Shown here one piece after another: positions 17,941 through 26,466 of a stretch of DNA of 64,000 nt. Made by a program: the position numbers and the translations under genes. A model generated the notes under the pieces. That model worked only from the letters and a program-made list of their open reading frames with translations, was not told the origin of the DNA and searched no databases. Within the stretch, counting starts at the first letter, position 1, and the number at the start of each line of letters is the position of its first letter. Source of the stretch: Marinobacter azerbaijanicus (lineage in GTDB: Bacteria > Pseudomonadota > Gammaproteobacteria > Pseudomonadales > Oleiphilaceae); NCBI RefSeq assembly GCF_030250645.1, contig NZ_JASSVS010000014.1, positions 62,001-126,000 of the forward strand, read 5' to 3'.

Positions 17941-18555
17941 GGTGGCCAGGATAGCCAGCCCGACGATCCAGCCGACAACCGCCGGCCAGAAGTTGACCAT
18001 CTGCGGTGGTGATTCTTCCTGGGAGGGCTGGTCAACTGCAGCTCTGTCGGCCTGATCCTCATCGTCAGCCTGTTGTTCCGGCGCATCCCGTAGGCCGTAC
18101 CAGTCGAACCAGCCGGCGAGAAACTGCACGACTGGCGGAGGAAAACTGCCATTTTCAGCCATCGGCCTGATCTGTGGCTCCAGCGCCCTGCCAATTTCCC
18201 TGCGCACATGCGGCTGGTCCGCTGGCGGCTCACCAAGTATCGCTTTCCAGATCTGTACGTCCTTGCTGTGGCCAGAGTCGTTGAGGAGAGCGCGGACCTG
18301 GATCACCACCTCACGGACAACCTGCTGTTCTGAGGCATCCAGCGACGCTGATTCAGCCTGTGGATTCGGCGCCTTGCGCTGAACCTCAGGCTGCTCCTGT
18401 GCCGCCATCGGTTCACCACCGGCTGCCTCCCGGAAGGCCTCACGCAAGCGCTCAAGTTCCTCACCGGAGGCGAACTTTTCCTGCCGTTCATAAGCAGCCT
18501 TTATGCGAGCATGGTCGCGGGTAGGCTCTATACCCAATACTTCCCAACAGTTCAT
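17911..18555 (-). CDS. Membrane-anchored J-like protein lacking HPD
   Basis: The 214-residue product starts like a J domain (CWEVLGIEPTRDHARIKAAY), but the helix II-III loop is replaced by ERQEKFASGEELERLREAF, so the HPD tripeptide needed to stimulate DnaK is absent. A polar, Gln/Glu-rich linker and a globular middle follow. The C-terminus has one hydrophobic helix (FWPAVVGWIVGLAILATLF) ending in MGGGG. It is therefore a probable tail-anchored J-like protein rather than a working co-chaperone. A 14-base inverted repeat (AGAGTT-AC-AACTCT, 18556-18569) abuts the start codon and may hinder ribosome access. Confidence 0.65.
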   Translation of the reverse strand: MNCWEVLGIEPTRDHARIKAAYERQEKFASGEELERLREAFREAAGGEPMAAQEQPEVQRKAPNPQAESASLDASEQQVVREVVIQVRALLNDSGHSKDVQIWKAILGEPPADQPHVRREIGRALEPQIRPMAENGSFPPPVVQFLAGWFDWYGLRDAPEQQADDEDQADRAAVDQPSQEESPPQMVNFWPAVVGWIVGLAILATLFSGMGGGG

Positions 18556-18685
18556 AGAGTTACAACTCTTTCATCGGATAAACATTACATTTTTGAGAGA
18601 CAAACGTAATCTGGTCACTTAGGATAAGAGGTAGGCAGTCACTATAAAAAAACCCCTACACTCGGCAAAGTATAAAACGACACCC

Positions 18686-20881
18686 ATGTCCGTTACGAAC
18701 TATCCCGTTAAATCTCCGGTGTTTCCCGGAAACGACAGGCTCCCCTCACGCCCGGTTGTTGCCATTCTGGCTGGTGTACTTTTCACCCTTCCAATGGCCA
18801 GTGAAGCTCAGGAGGAGGACGCCGGCGTCTACGACCTGGCAGCCCTCGGCAACGTTCCCGAAGCCTTCAACATGGACTCCTCCATTCCCGAGGTGCTGAC
18901 CACCACCCGGCTGAGGCAACCCAAATCCCGCGTTCCGGGTACGACCACAATCATCACCGGTGACATGATCCGGGACCTGGGAATCATGAAACTGGTTGAG
19001 GTTTTTCGCCTGGTGCCGGGCATGACAGTCAATGCCGTTGGCAGCAACCAGCCTGTAACCAGTTACCATGGCACAGTGCACTACGAACAGCGCAGGCTTC
19101 AGGTGCTGGTTGATGGCCGCACCTCCTACCGCCCCAACCTGTCAGACATGGACTGGAACTCCATGCCGGTGCCTCTGGACCTGATTGAACGAATCGAAAT
19201 CAGCCGCGGCCCGAACAGTGCAGCCTATGGCATCAACGCCTTCCTGGGAACCATCAACATCATTACACGCCCGCCGGAAGATACCGCAGGCATTGAGCTA
19301 AGGGGCATTTCCGGTTCCCGTGGCTACGGTAGGGCCTTCGGCTCAGTTGGCGACACCAGTGAAACCTACAAGTGGCGACTGGCCTATGAAAAACGCAAAT
19401 CAGACGGGTTCGACGAGCAGGAAGATGACGGCGTCATCTATCCGTTTCATGATGGTTATGACATCAATACGTTCAACTATGACAGTAACATAGCGCTCAA
19501 TAACAATTATGACCTCGATCTGCGAGCCGGCGTGGTCGACGGCGTGGATGAGGAAGATTCACGTAAAAACGGCAAGTTCGGCGCGAATGAGCACCCTGAT
19601 ATCATTGTTGATGACTACTACCTGCAGACACGCCTCAATGTCACCACGTCTGAACGCCACTTCTATCATGTTCAGGCATCATTCCAGAATTATGATCGCA
19701 GGCAAAGATGGACAGTCTGTATTCCCCAGGACCAGTTCATTGACATTCTCGACCCCGACGTCCCGACTCCAGACCTGCGGCCCTGTACCCCGGAAGATGC
19801 CAATCCATTCCTGGCCAATCTGAACGAGGACATCGAAGAGTCCCGCCTGGAGCTGGAGATTCAGGATACCATTCTGTTCAATCCGGACCTCAAACTCGTA
19901 TCCGGGCTCGGCTACCGCAAGGACACCTATCGCTCCGAAACGTTTTTTAATGGTCGCGGCAACAACTACCAGTCGCGGGTTTTCGGGAATCTTGAATACT
20001 CCCCCTTCCGCTGGCTGACGCTGAACTCCGGCGGCAACTGGGAAAAAACAACCACAACGGATGAAGGCTATTTCTCACCAAGGCTTGCTGCTAACTTTAT
20101 TCTCTCCAACAACCACACCCTGCGGTTTGTCTATTCTCGTGCCGTGAGAACACCCGATGCCTTCGAGCAGAATCCGGACTGGTCCTACCGTCCGAGAAAC
20201 GTGGCTCCACCCTTTGACTTTCTTGAAGGAGAAAGGGTCCTGGTGGAGAATCTGGTTGATCCCACTACATCCACCTTCGGGAAAGAGCTTGAAGAAGAGC
20301 GCATAACATCCCGGGAAATAAGTTATTTTGGACAGTACTACCTGGACTCATCCACCCTTTCTCTGGAAGTCCGGTACTTCAATGACCAACTCCGCGACAT
20401 GATCAGTGGCATTATCAATGAAGAGCAATGGACCATTGATAACAACGTTGCTCTGGATCAGGAGGGCTTCGAGGTGGAAGCATCCGTGGATTTTCCGGGT
20501 ACCAGCCTGCGGGTCAGCTATGCTTATCTTGATCAGGACGGTCGTTATACCGGAGCGGATGATCGCGACGCCGGAGACAAACAATACGCCATCGATTTGC
20601 TGGGGCGCCTCTCGGTCAGGCACTCGGGGAGTTTTGCGTGGATTCAGGATTTGCCGTTTGATCTGACGTCCTCTGCCGCTTTCTATTTTGCCGACGAGTT
20701 CCGCCGTTCCCACTTCGAGCGGGCAGATTTCAGACTTGCCCGGCGCGTGTTTGCGTCCGGCTACAGTTACGAACTTGCCCTGACCATGCAACACTACCTG
20801 GACAGGGATCCGACCCTAAGTCCAGACAATACAATCAAAGATCATAACCAGTTCTTTGTTGAAGCTGGCGTAAGATTCTGA
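18686..20881 (+). CDS. TonB-dependent outer-membrane receptor
   Basis: The 731-residue precursor has a signal peptide after a long polar start (hydrophobic PVVAILAGVLFTLPMASEA, cleavage near residue 41). The plug domain (about 75-185) has the typical VPGTTTIITGDMIRDLGI, LVPGMTV, LQVLVDGRTSYRP and IERIEISRGPNSAAYGINAF blocks. A 22-strand-type barrel follows and ends with the expected terminal aromatic residue (EAGVRF). It is the first gene of a three-gene unit with a periplasmic binding protein and a hybrid kinase. No iron-uptake genes are adjacent, so the ligand is open and a sensory role is likely. Confidence 0.9.
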   Translation: MSVTNYPVKSPVFPGNDRLPSRPVVAILAGVLFTLPMASEAQEEDAGVYDLAALGNVPEAFNMDSSIPEVLTTTRLRQPKSRVPGTTTIITGDMIRDLGIMKLVEVFRLVPGMTVNAVGSNQPVTSYHGTVHYEQRRLQVLVDGRTSYRPNLSDMDWNSMPVPLDLIERIEISRGPNSAAYGINAFLGTINIITRPPEDTAGIELRGISGSRGYGRAFGSVGDTSETYKWRLAYEKRKSDGFDEQEDDGVIYPFHDGYDINTFNYDSNIALNNNYDLDLRAGVVDGVDEEDSRKNGKFGANEHPDIIVDDYYLQTRLNVTTSERHFYHVQASFQNYDRRQRWTVCIPQDQFIDILDPDVPTPDLRPCTPEDANPFLANLNEDIEESRLELEIQDTILFNPDLKLVSGLGYRKDTYRSETFFNGRGNNYQSRVFGNLEYSPFRWLTLNSGGNWEKTTTTDEGYFSPRLAANFILSNNHTLRFVYSRAVRTPDAFEQNPDWSYRPRNVAPPFDFLEGERVLVENLVDPTTSTFGKELEEERITSREISYFGQYYLDSSTLSLEVRYFNDQLRDMISGIINEEQWTIDNNVALDQEGFEVEASVDFPGTSLRVSYAYLDQDGRYTGADDRDAGDKQYAIDLLGRLSVRHSGSFAWIQDLPFDLTSSAAFYFADEFRRSHFERADFRLARRVFASGYSYELALTMQHYLDRDPTLSPDNTIKDHNQFFVEAGVRF

Positions 20882-20913
20882 AACGACACGGACGACACCA
20901 GACCCCGGATGGT

Positions 20914-21894
20914 ATGAACACGACAGAGAATCCGAACATTGCTGCGAAAACAGGTTCGCTTGTAGCCAGCTGGCGTCTGGTTATCCTGGCCCTGTTTCTG
21001 ATCGTGACCCCAATATCGAATCCTGTCGCTGCCCAACCCACCGAGGGTTCACTGGTCTATCTTGCGGGTTCCGAGAATTCCGCGCTGAACCGCCGAATGC
21101 TCTCCCTTCTCCAGGAGGCGCTGGGCAGTCGGACCATTATCAGGACCTTCAGTCCCGGCCAGACATCCCAGGACAGTACAACGCCGGTTATCGCGCTGGG
21201 GCCGAGTGCCTTTACCCGTGTCCGCCAGGAAAACAGAAACGTTCCAATTCTTGCGTTGCTCGTTGAACAGTCATTTATTGATGGTTATGTCGAGCAGGCC
21301 GGCGGTTCGGTTTCCGGCATCCTTTACAATCCGCCCCTTATCCGGCAGGCGATTACAGGCAAGGTTATTCTGCCCCAGGCTACACGGGTAGCGATGCTGG
21401 CCCATCCTGACAAGGTAGAGAGTTATGAACCAACCATTGAACGGCTTCCCGAATACGGGATGGAAGGCAAGATCTTTGTGGTTGCGTCTGATGGAGAACT
21501 GATACCGACTCTCATCCGCGCACTTAACTATGGAGACTTTATCCTTGCCGCACCAGACAGCAGCATCTACAACCCAAGAACCATCAAACACATCCTGCTG
21601 ACAGCCTATCGTCGTAACCGTATTGTCATCGGACCAAGCCAGGCTTACGTGAAAGCGGGCTCACTGGCATCCACCTACACGCCATTGACTGAAATAGCGG
21701 AACTGGCCGCAGAGTATATTCAGGACTACCGGGTCAAGGGCCGGTTTCCCCCACCAGCCTATCCCGAAGCATTCGGTATCGAGGTTAACAAACAGGTTGC
21801 GCGCTCACTGAACATTCCACTGCCCGACAGAAAAGACATCATCACGTCCGTACAGGAGCAGCTCAGAGAGACCGGGGAGGTTGCCGATGAATAA
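20914..21894 (+). CDS. ABC-type periplasmic binding protein, TrpX-like (PF04392)
   Basis: The 326-residue protein has a signal/anchor segment (WRLVILALFLIVTPISNPVAA, to about residue 42) and then a two-lobed ABC_sub_bind fold. GSLVYLAGSENSALNRRML begins the first lobe, and VILPQATRVAMLAHPD lies near the hinge of the second. No permease or ATPase gene is near. Instead its stop overlaps the start of a hybrid histidine kinase, and a TonB-dependent receptor precedes it by 32 bp. The context suggests that it presents a bound ligand to the kinase rather than to an importer. Confidence 0.85.
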   Translation: MNTTENPNIAAKTGSLVASWRLVILALFLIVTPISNPVAAQPTEGSLVYLAGSENSALNRRMLSLLQEALGSRTIIRTFSPGQTSQDSTTPVIALGPSAFTRVRQENRNVPILALLVEQSFIDGYVEQAGGSVSGILYNPPLIRQAITGKVILPQATRVAMLAHPDKVESYEPTIERLPEYGMEGKIFVVASDGELIPTLIRALNYGDFILAAPDSSIYNPRTIKHILLTAYRRNRIVIGPSQAYVKAGSLASTYTPLTEIAELAAEYIQDYRVKGRFPPPAYPEAFGIEVNKQVARSLNIPLPDRKDIITSVQEQLRETGEVADE

Positions 21895-23830
21895 GCACAT
21901 TGGCCACCAGACGTCGCTCTCCAGAAAACTCCTGTTACTCGGCGCTGCCCCGGCGATTGTCATGTTCGTGGTGTTGATGGTGTTCTTTACCTCGGCCCGT
22001 CTGGATGACGCCCGCAAAGAGCTGGCGGAGAGCAGCCAGATGCTGGCAGACAGCCTTGCTCCGGCTGTGGAGTATGCGGTTGTATCCGGAAACACCGAGA
22101 CCCTCGAACAGATCCTTTCCCAATCACTCCGACGTAGCCGTGCAGACTGGATCCGCGTATCCAATCTTATGGGTGATGAAGTCGGTTTTGTGACTGGCGG
22201 CGGCGAGCCCGTGGCCCCTGATTCGGAGGGAGTGTTCGATGTATTTGAATCGGAAATCCTGCAACAACCGCTGAACCTGAGCGAGGACCGCCAGACCGAG
22301 TGGTTTGAACCCGATTATGGCTTCGGCTCCGGCGCCCTGCGTGTGGGCACTGTTGAGGTAGGCGTCAGCAAGGAACAGTTGGCGGCACGGCGCCAGGACA
22401 TTCTCTGGACATCGCTCGCCGTGGGTTTTTCGCTGCTGATATTCACCCTTCTGATCGTCAATCATTCCCTCAACAGCATCATTTCGCCCATTCGGGGTCT
22501 TTCAAGGAGGGTAGCGAAACTGACCAGCAGGGAATATGAAGAAGTTCCGCTCAGCCGGACAGGCACTACCCGTGAAATCAGGGAACTGGAAGAAAGTCTC
22601 AACTCGCTGGCGGCACACCTCAGGTCACTGGAACAATCACGGGATGACACCCTGGCATCTTCGGAGAAGGCGCGAGAACGGGCTGAACGCGCTAACCGGG
22701 CAAAATCGGAATTCCTGGCAACCATGAGCCATGAGCTGCGCACGCCACTCAATGGTGTGCTGGGGATGATCGAACTTGTCACAGAAGAACCATTGAGTCC
22801 CAGGCAAAAAGATTATCTGCAGACAGCTCGTCAATCGACAGAGGACTTGCTCACCGTCATTAATGACATTCTGGACTACTCTCACATCGATCGCGGCACG
22901 CTGGAACTGGAAAGTCAGTCCTTTGATCTGAGACAGCTGATTACCAACTGCACAGCAAGCTATCGGCACGTCGCTGAACAGCAGGGGCTGTCTCTTACGA
23001 CGAAATTTTCTGGACAATGGCCGGATCAGCCCCAGGTAGTTGGTGACGCCACCAGGCTTCGACAGATCCTGTCCGGGCTGATTGATAATGCCATCAAGTT
23101 CACGGGCGACGGTTCCATCAATGTTCAGGCCGGCTGGTCCCCGCTGGAAGAAAACTGCATCTTGCTGAACTGCACCGTCAGCGACTCGGGTTGCGGCATT
23201 CCCATCGAACGGCTTCATGATATTTTTAACACTTTCGAGCAGCTGGAAACCGGTAATTCCAGGCGCTACGGTGGAACCGGAATGGGGCTTTCACTGGTGC
23301 AACGGCTGGTTGAGCATATGGGCGGCCACGTAAACGTGGAGTCCGATCCCGGCAAGGGGTCCTCCTTCCAGTTCGAGTTGCCCTTCGAGCTGGCAACAGC
23401 CCCGCCCACGAATGTTGCCAGTAATCCACCGCCGGTGAATGGCAATGGCACAGGAAGGGCACTGGTGGTCGAGGACAACATGGTCAATCAGAGAGTTGCT
23501 ACTGCCCTGCTCAAACGTCTCGGATTCGAAACGGATGCTGCGGCCAATGGCGAGGAGGCCATGGAACTGGTACAGACCAATCACGCCGGCTACGACGTCA
23601 TCCTGATGGACTGCCAGATGCCGGTTATGGATGGGTACGAGACTACTCGCTGCATCCGTGAGTGGGAAAAGAGTAATGGCCAGGGGGGTACCCCGATCAT
23701 TGCGCTTACCGCTGACGCACTACCGGGAACGGAAGCCAGTTGCCGTGACGCAGGCATGAACGACTATCTGGCAAAGCCGGTCAGAAAGGAGAATCTGAGG
23801 AAAGTACTCAGCCGCTGGATACAGGTGTGA
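21887..23830 (+). CDS. Hybrid sensor histidine kinase/response regulator
   Basis: This is a 647-residue inner-membrane hybrid kinase. It has a first helix (residues 18-38), a periplasmic sensor of about 140 residues, a second helix (about 175-195), HAMP, a short coiled coil, HisKA with His282 (ATMSHELRTPLNG), HATPase_c (DNAIKF; DSGCGIP; GTGMGLSL), and a receiver with Asp575 (ILMDCQMPVMDGYE). It has no Hpt or DNA-binding output, so the phosphate must go to a partner elsewhere. ATG at 21887 follows GGGGAGG and overlaps the binding-protein stop by eight bases. It probably reads out the binding protein encoded just upstream. Confidence 0.93.
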   Translation: MNKHIGHQTSLSRKLLLLGAAPAIVMFVVLMVFFTSARLDDARKELAESSQMLADSLAPAVEYAVVSGNTETLEQILSQSLRRSRADWIRVSNLMGDEVGFVTGGGEPVAPDSEGVFDVFESEILQQPLNLSEDRQTEWFEPDYGFGSGALRVGTVEVGVSKEQLAARRQDILWTSLAVGFSLLIFTLLIVNHSLNSIISPIRGLSRRVAKLTSREYEEVPLSRTGTTREIRELEESLNSLAAHLRSLEQSRDDTLASSEKARERAERANRAKSEFLATMSHELRTPLNGVLGMIELVTEEPLSPRQKDYLQTARQSTEDLLTVINDILDYSHIDRGTLELESQSFDLRQLITNCTASYRHVAEQQGLSLTTKFSGQWPDQPQVVGDATRLRQILSGLIDNAIKFTGDGSINVQAGWSPLEENCILLNCTVSDSGCGIPIERLHDIFNTFEQLETGNSRRYGGTGMGLSLVQRLVEHMGGHVNVESDPGKGSSFQFELPFELATAPPTNVASNPPPVNGNGTGRALVVEDNMVNQRVATALLKRLGFETDAAANGEEAMELVQTNHAGYDVILMDCQMPVMDGYETTRCIREWEKSNGQGGTPIIALTADALPGTEASCRDAGMNDYLAKPVRKENLRKVLSRWIQV

Positions 23831-23849
23831 CCAGCGGCCGCAAATCCGT

Positions 23850-25211
23850 TCACGTCACCGGATCACGCATGGTAACGAATTCCTCCGCAGAGGTCGGATG
23901 AATACCTACGGTGCTGTCGAATTGCGCCTTGGTAGCGCCGGCCTTGATAGCAACGGCTATTCCCTGGGTAATCTCGCCGGCGTCCGGTCCCACCATGTGA
24001 GCACCAAGCACCCGGTCTGATTCATCATCCACAACCAGCTTCATCAGCGCACGCTCATCCCGACCGCTGAGGGTGTGCTTCATGGGTTTGAATTCGGACC
24101 GGTAAATTCGCAGCTTATGGCCGGCCTCCCGGGCTTCCGCTTCGGTCAGGCCCACGGTACCGATGTTGGGCTGACAGAACACCGCCGTGGGAATACTGCT
24201 GTAATCCATTTCACCCCCGCCATCACCGAACAGGCGACGCGAAAGGACCATCCCCTGCGCCAGGGCCACCGGTGTAAGCTGTGGTGTGCCGATAACGTCT
24301 CCCAGAGCCGTAATGGATGGGACCGCTGTCTGAAAATATTCATCGACAACGACGTGTCCGGAAGCGCTGAGCTGAACTCCAAGTTCTTCCAGACCAAGAC
24401 CATCCACCAGGGCTCTGCGACCGGTGGCTGCCATAACCAGCCCTGTATTCAGGTGTGAGCCATCTGTCAGGTTGACGACATAATGTGCGTTATCGCTCTC
24501 AATGGATTCGATGTTAACGCCAAAGCGAAGGTCTACCCCCTTCTTGCGCATTTCTGCGGCGGTAAACTCGCGAATGTCATCGTCAAAGCCTCGCAGGAAG
24601 AGTTCGCCGCGGTAAAGCAACGTCGTCTCCACACCAAGGCCGGCAAGAATGCCGGCGAACTCCACCGCAATGTACCCGCCTCCCCATACAACTGCCTGCC
24701 TCGGTAGTTGAGGCAGATAGAACATTTCATTGGAGGTCAGCACGCATTCCTTGCCCGGCACATCAGGAACCACCGGCCAGCTGCCAGTCGCAACCGTAAT
24801 ATGTTTACTGGTGAAAGTCCGATCTCCGACAACAACGGTATGGGCATCCGCCAGCGATGCGGTACCTTCGATAACGGTTACCCCGGCATTCTCCAGCATA
24901 CGGCCGTAAATACCGTTGAGCCGTTCAATCTCTGCATTCTTGTTAGCCACCAGCCGCGTCCAGTCGAAACTGACCTGGTCGCCCGGGACACTCCAGCCGT
25001 AGCCGGCGGCATCCTCTATGTCTTCGCCGGCATGGGAGCCATAGACAAATAGCTTCTTCGGCACGCAACCCACGTTAACGCAGGTGCCGCCAAGGTAGCG
25101 CGATTCTACTACCGCTACACGGGCGCCCTTGGCAGCAGACATCCGCGCCAGCCGGACACCACCGGAACCGGCACCAATGATAATCAGATCGTAATCCTGT
25201 TGTTCAGACAC
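23850..25211 (-). CDS. gor: Glutathione-disulfide reductase
   Basis: Gor reduces oxidised glutathione with NADPH in the cytosol. The 453-residue protein has the FAD motif GAGSGG (residues 13-18), redox-active Cys44/Cys49 in GGTCVNVGCVPKK, the NADPH-binding GGGYIAVEFAGI segment, and the C-terminal catalytic His438-Glu443 in GIHPTSAEEF. The GCVPKK form separates glutathione reductase from dihydrolipoamide dehydrogenase. It is the last gene of the gsp-GNAT-gor run, 32 bp after the acetyltransferase, and converges on the hybrid kinase gene. Whether it shares the gsp transcript is not shown. Confidence 0.93.
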   Translation of the reverse strand: MSEQQDYDLIIIGAGSGGVRLARMSAAKGARVAVVESRYLGGTCVNVGCVPKKLFVYGSHAGEDIEDAAGYGWSVPGDQVSFDWTRLVANKNAEIERLNGIYGRMLENAGVTVIEGTASLADAHTVVVGDRTFTSKHITVATGSWPVVPDVPGKECVLTSNEMFYLPQLPRQAVVWGGGYIAVEFAGILAGLGVETTLLYRGELFLRGFDDDIREFTAAEMRKKGVDLRFGVNIESIESDNAHYVVNLTDGSHLNTGLVMAATGRRALVDGLGLEELGVQLSASGHVVVDEYFQTAVPSITALGDVIGTPQLTPVALAQGMVLSRRLFGDGGGEMDYSSIPTAVFCQPNIGTVGLTEAEAREAGHKLRIYRSEFKPMKHTLSGRDERALMKLVVDDESDRVLGAHMVGPDAGEITQGIAVAIKAGATKAQFDSTVGIHPTSAEEFVTMRDPVT

Positions 25212-25243
25212 ATCGTCTCCTGGGACAGCAAAAACCTGTCAGT

Positions 25244-25909
25244 TTATCCCGGGGCCACTGCCGACTCTCCGGCGTGAACCTCCCGATACAATACGTGATC
25301 CTCAAAATCTCCCAGCCGGATTGTTCCAAGGCTGCGAAACCCTTCCGATTCGTAGAACGGCAGATAGCGGCTGTTACCGGTGTCTAGCACGAGACCGCTA
25401 CCCCGGGGATTTTCCGCACACAGTTTTTCCACGGTAGACAGCAAAAGCCGACCATAACCCTTGTGCTGGTATTTGGGATTGACTCCCATCAATGGCAATT
25501 GATGGGTCAGAGGCTGCGGCAGCATTGCCTTGATTTTCTCGTGATAGTCGAGATACCGGCGAGTACAGGCAAAGCCGGCAGTGAGCACCATCCGGATGCG
25601 CCAGCTTATCTGCTCAGCCAGGTTAAGCCTGAGTTCCGGCTCACCAATAAACGCAACCGCCACAAGCGTATTATCAGTCATTACACCGATGGCATCCTGA
25701 TCCAGCTCGAAATAGAGATCAATCAGTTCCCTCACGGTGGCCCGAACCCGCTGTTGATATCCCGGCCGGCGATGATCGAACAGGTACTGGAACGTGGGTT
25801 CGTTCCGGTAGGCGCTCACCAGTATCGATATCGCTTCGTTGCGGGCACTTGCATCGAGACGGACAATAACCGGCTCCTGACTGTTATTGTCGTCTGTGCC
25901 GTCAGTCAT
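25244..25909 (-). CDS. GNAT-family N-acetyltransferase
   Basis: The 221-residue protein has a GNAT fold with the acetyl-CoA pyrophosphate loop YQHKGYGRLLLSTVEKL (Q/R-x-x-G-x-G) after beta-strand LMGVNP, and a C-terminal FYESEGFRSLGT strand. The N-terminal half resembles the fungal/bacterial GNAT group often acting on small molecules. It follows gspM by 22 bp and precedes gor by 32 bp on the same strand. No functional link with secretion can be read from the sequence; substrate unknown. Confidence 0.82.
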   Translation of the reverse strand: MTDGTDDNNSQEPVIVRLDASARNEAISILVSAYRNEPTFQYLFDHRRPGYQQRVRATVRELIDLYFELDQDAIGVMTDNTLVAVAFIGEPELRLNLAEQISWRIRMVLTAGFACTRRYLDYHEKIKAMLPQPLTHQLPLMGVNPKYQHKGYGRLLLSTVEKLCAENPRGSGLVLDTGNSRYLPFYESEGFRSLGTIRLGDFEDHVLYREVHAGESAVAPG

Positions 25910-25931
25910 CGTGTGTTCTCCAGCGTTGGTC

Positions 25932-26462
25932 TCAGATTGTTAAAGTCAGGCGTACGGATACCATGCCCGGATCGCTCTGTCGATCCATGGAGGCCTGGTC
26001 TATCTGAACACCGTGCCCGACATTTAGCTGTTCCAGCCAGCTTGCCACTTCGGTAAAAGGAGCTCCCTCAAGCCAGACACGTATGGCATTGTTGCCACTC
26101 GGTTCGAAACGCTGCAGCGAAAGACCTGCTTCTGAAGCGGTCCGGGTTACCAGCGACATCAGCGCACGGCCATCCTCCGGAGAACTTACCGGGGCACCCC
26201 CCTGCTCACCCCGGGCACCGGACAGCCGGTCCAGGGATTCCCTGTTTGCTTCCAGCCAGGCCAGGAGCTCCGCCGAACGTTCCCGCTCGCTGAGCGCCTC
26301 GTCATGGAAGTTCACAGCGGGCGCCCAGACTGCAAAGTAGAGAATACCCAGAAACACGGCAATCGCCAAAACCGTCAGCGCCTGCTGGTCCCTGCGCGGC
26401 AACTGGTCATATTGGGCGATCAGTTTGCCAACAGCCGGCTGTTCCTTGATTCTGTTCAACAT
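25932..26462 (-). CDS. gspM: Type II secretion protein GspM
   Basis: GspM is a bitopic component of the inner-membrane platform of the general secretion machine and partners GspL. The 176-residue protein shows the expected layout: a short cytoplasmic N-terminus (LIAQYDQLPRRDQQAL), one membrane helix (TVLAIAVFLGILYFAVWAPA), a coiled-coil stretch and a small ferredoxin-like C-terminal domain. It starts four bases after the gspL stop. Sequence conservation in this family is low; the call rests on this architecture and on its position as the last gsp gene. Confidence 0.9.
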   Translation of the reverse strand: MLNRIKEQPAVGKLIAQYDQLPRRDQQALTVLAIAVFLGILYFAVWAPAVNFHDEALSERERSAELLAWLEANRESLDRLSGARGEQGGAPVSSPEDGRALMSLVTRTASEAGLSLQRFEPSGNNAIRVWLEGAPFTEVASWLEQLNVGHGVQIDQASMDRQSDPGMVSVRLTLTI

Positions 26463-26466
26463 CGCC

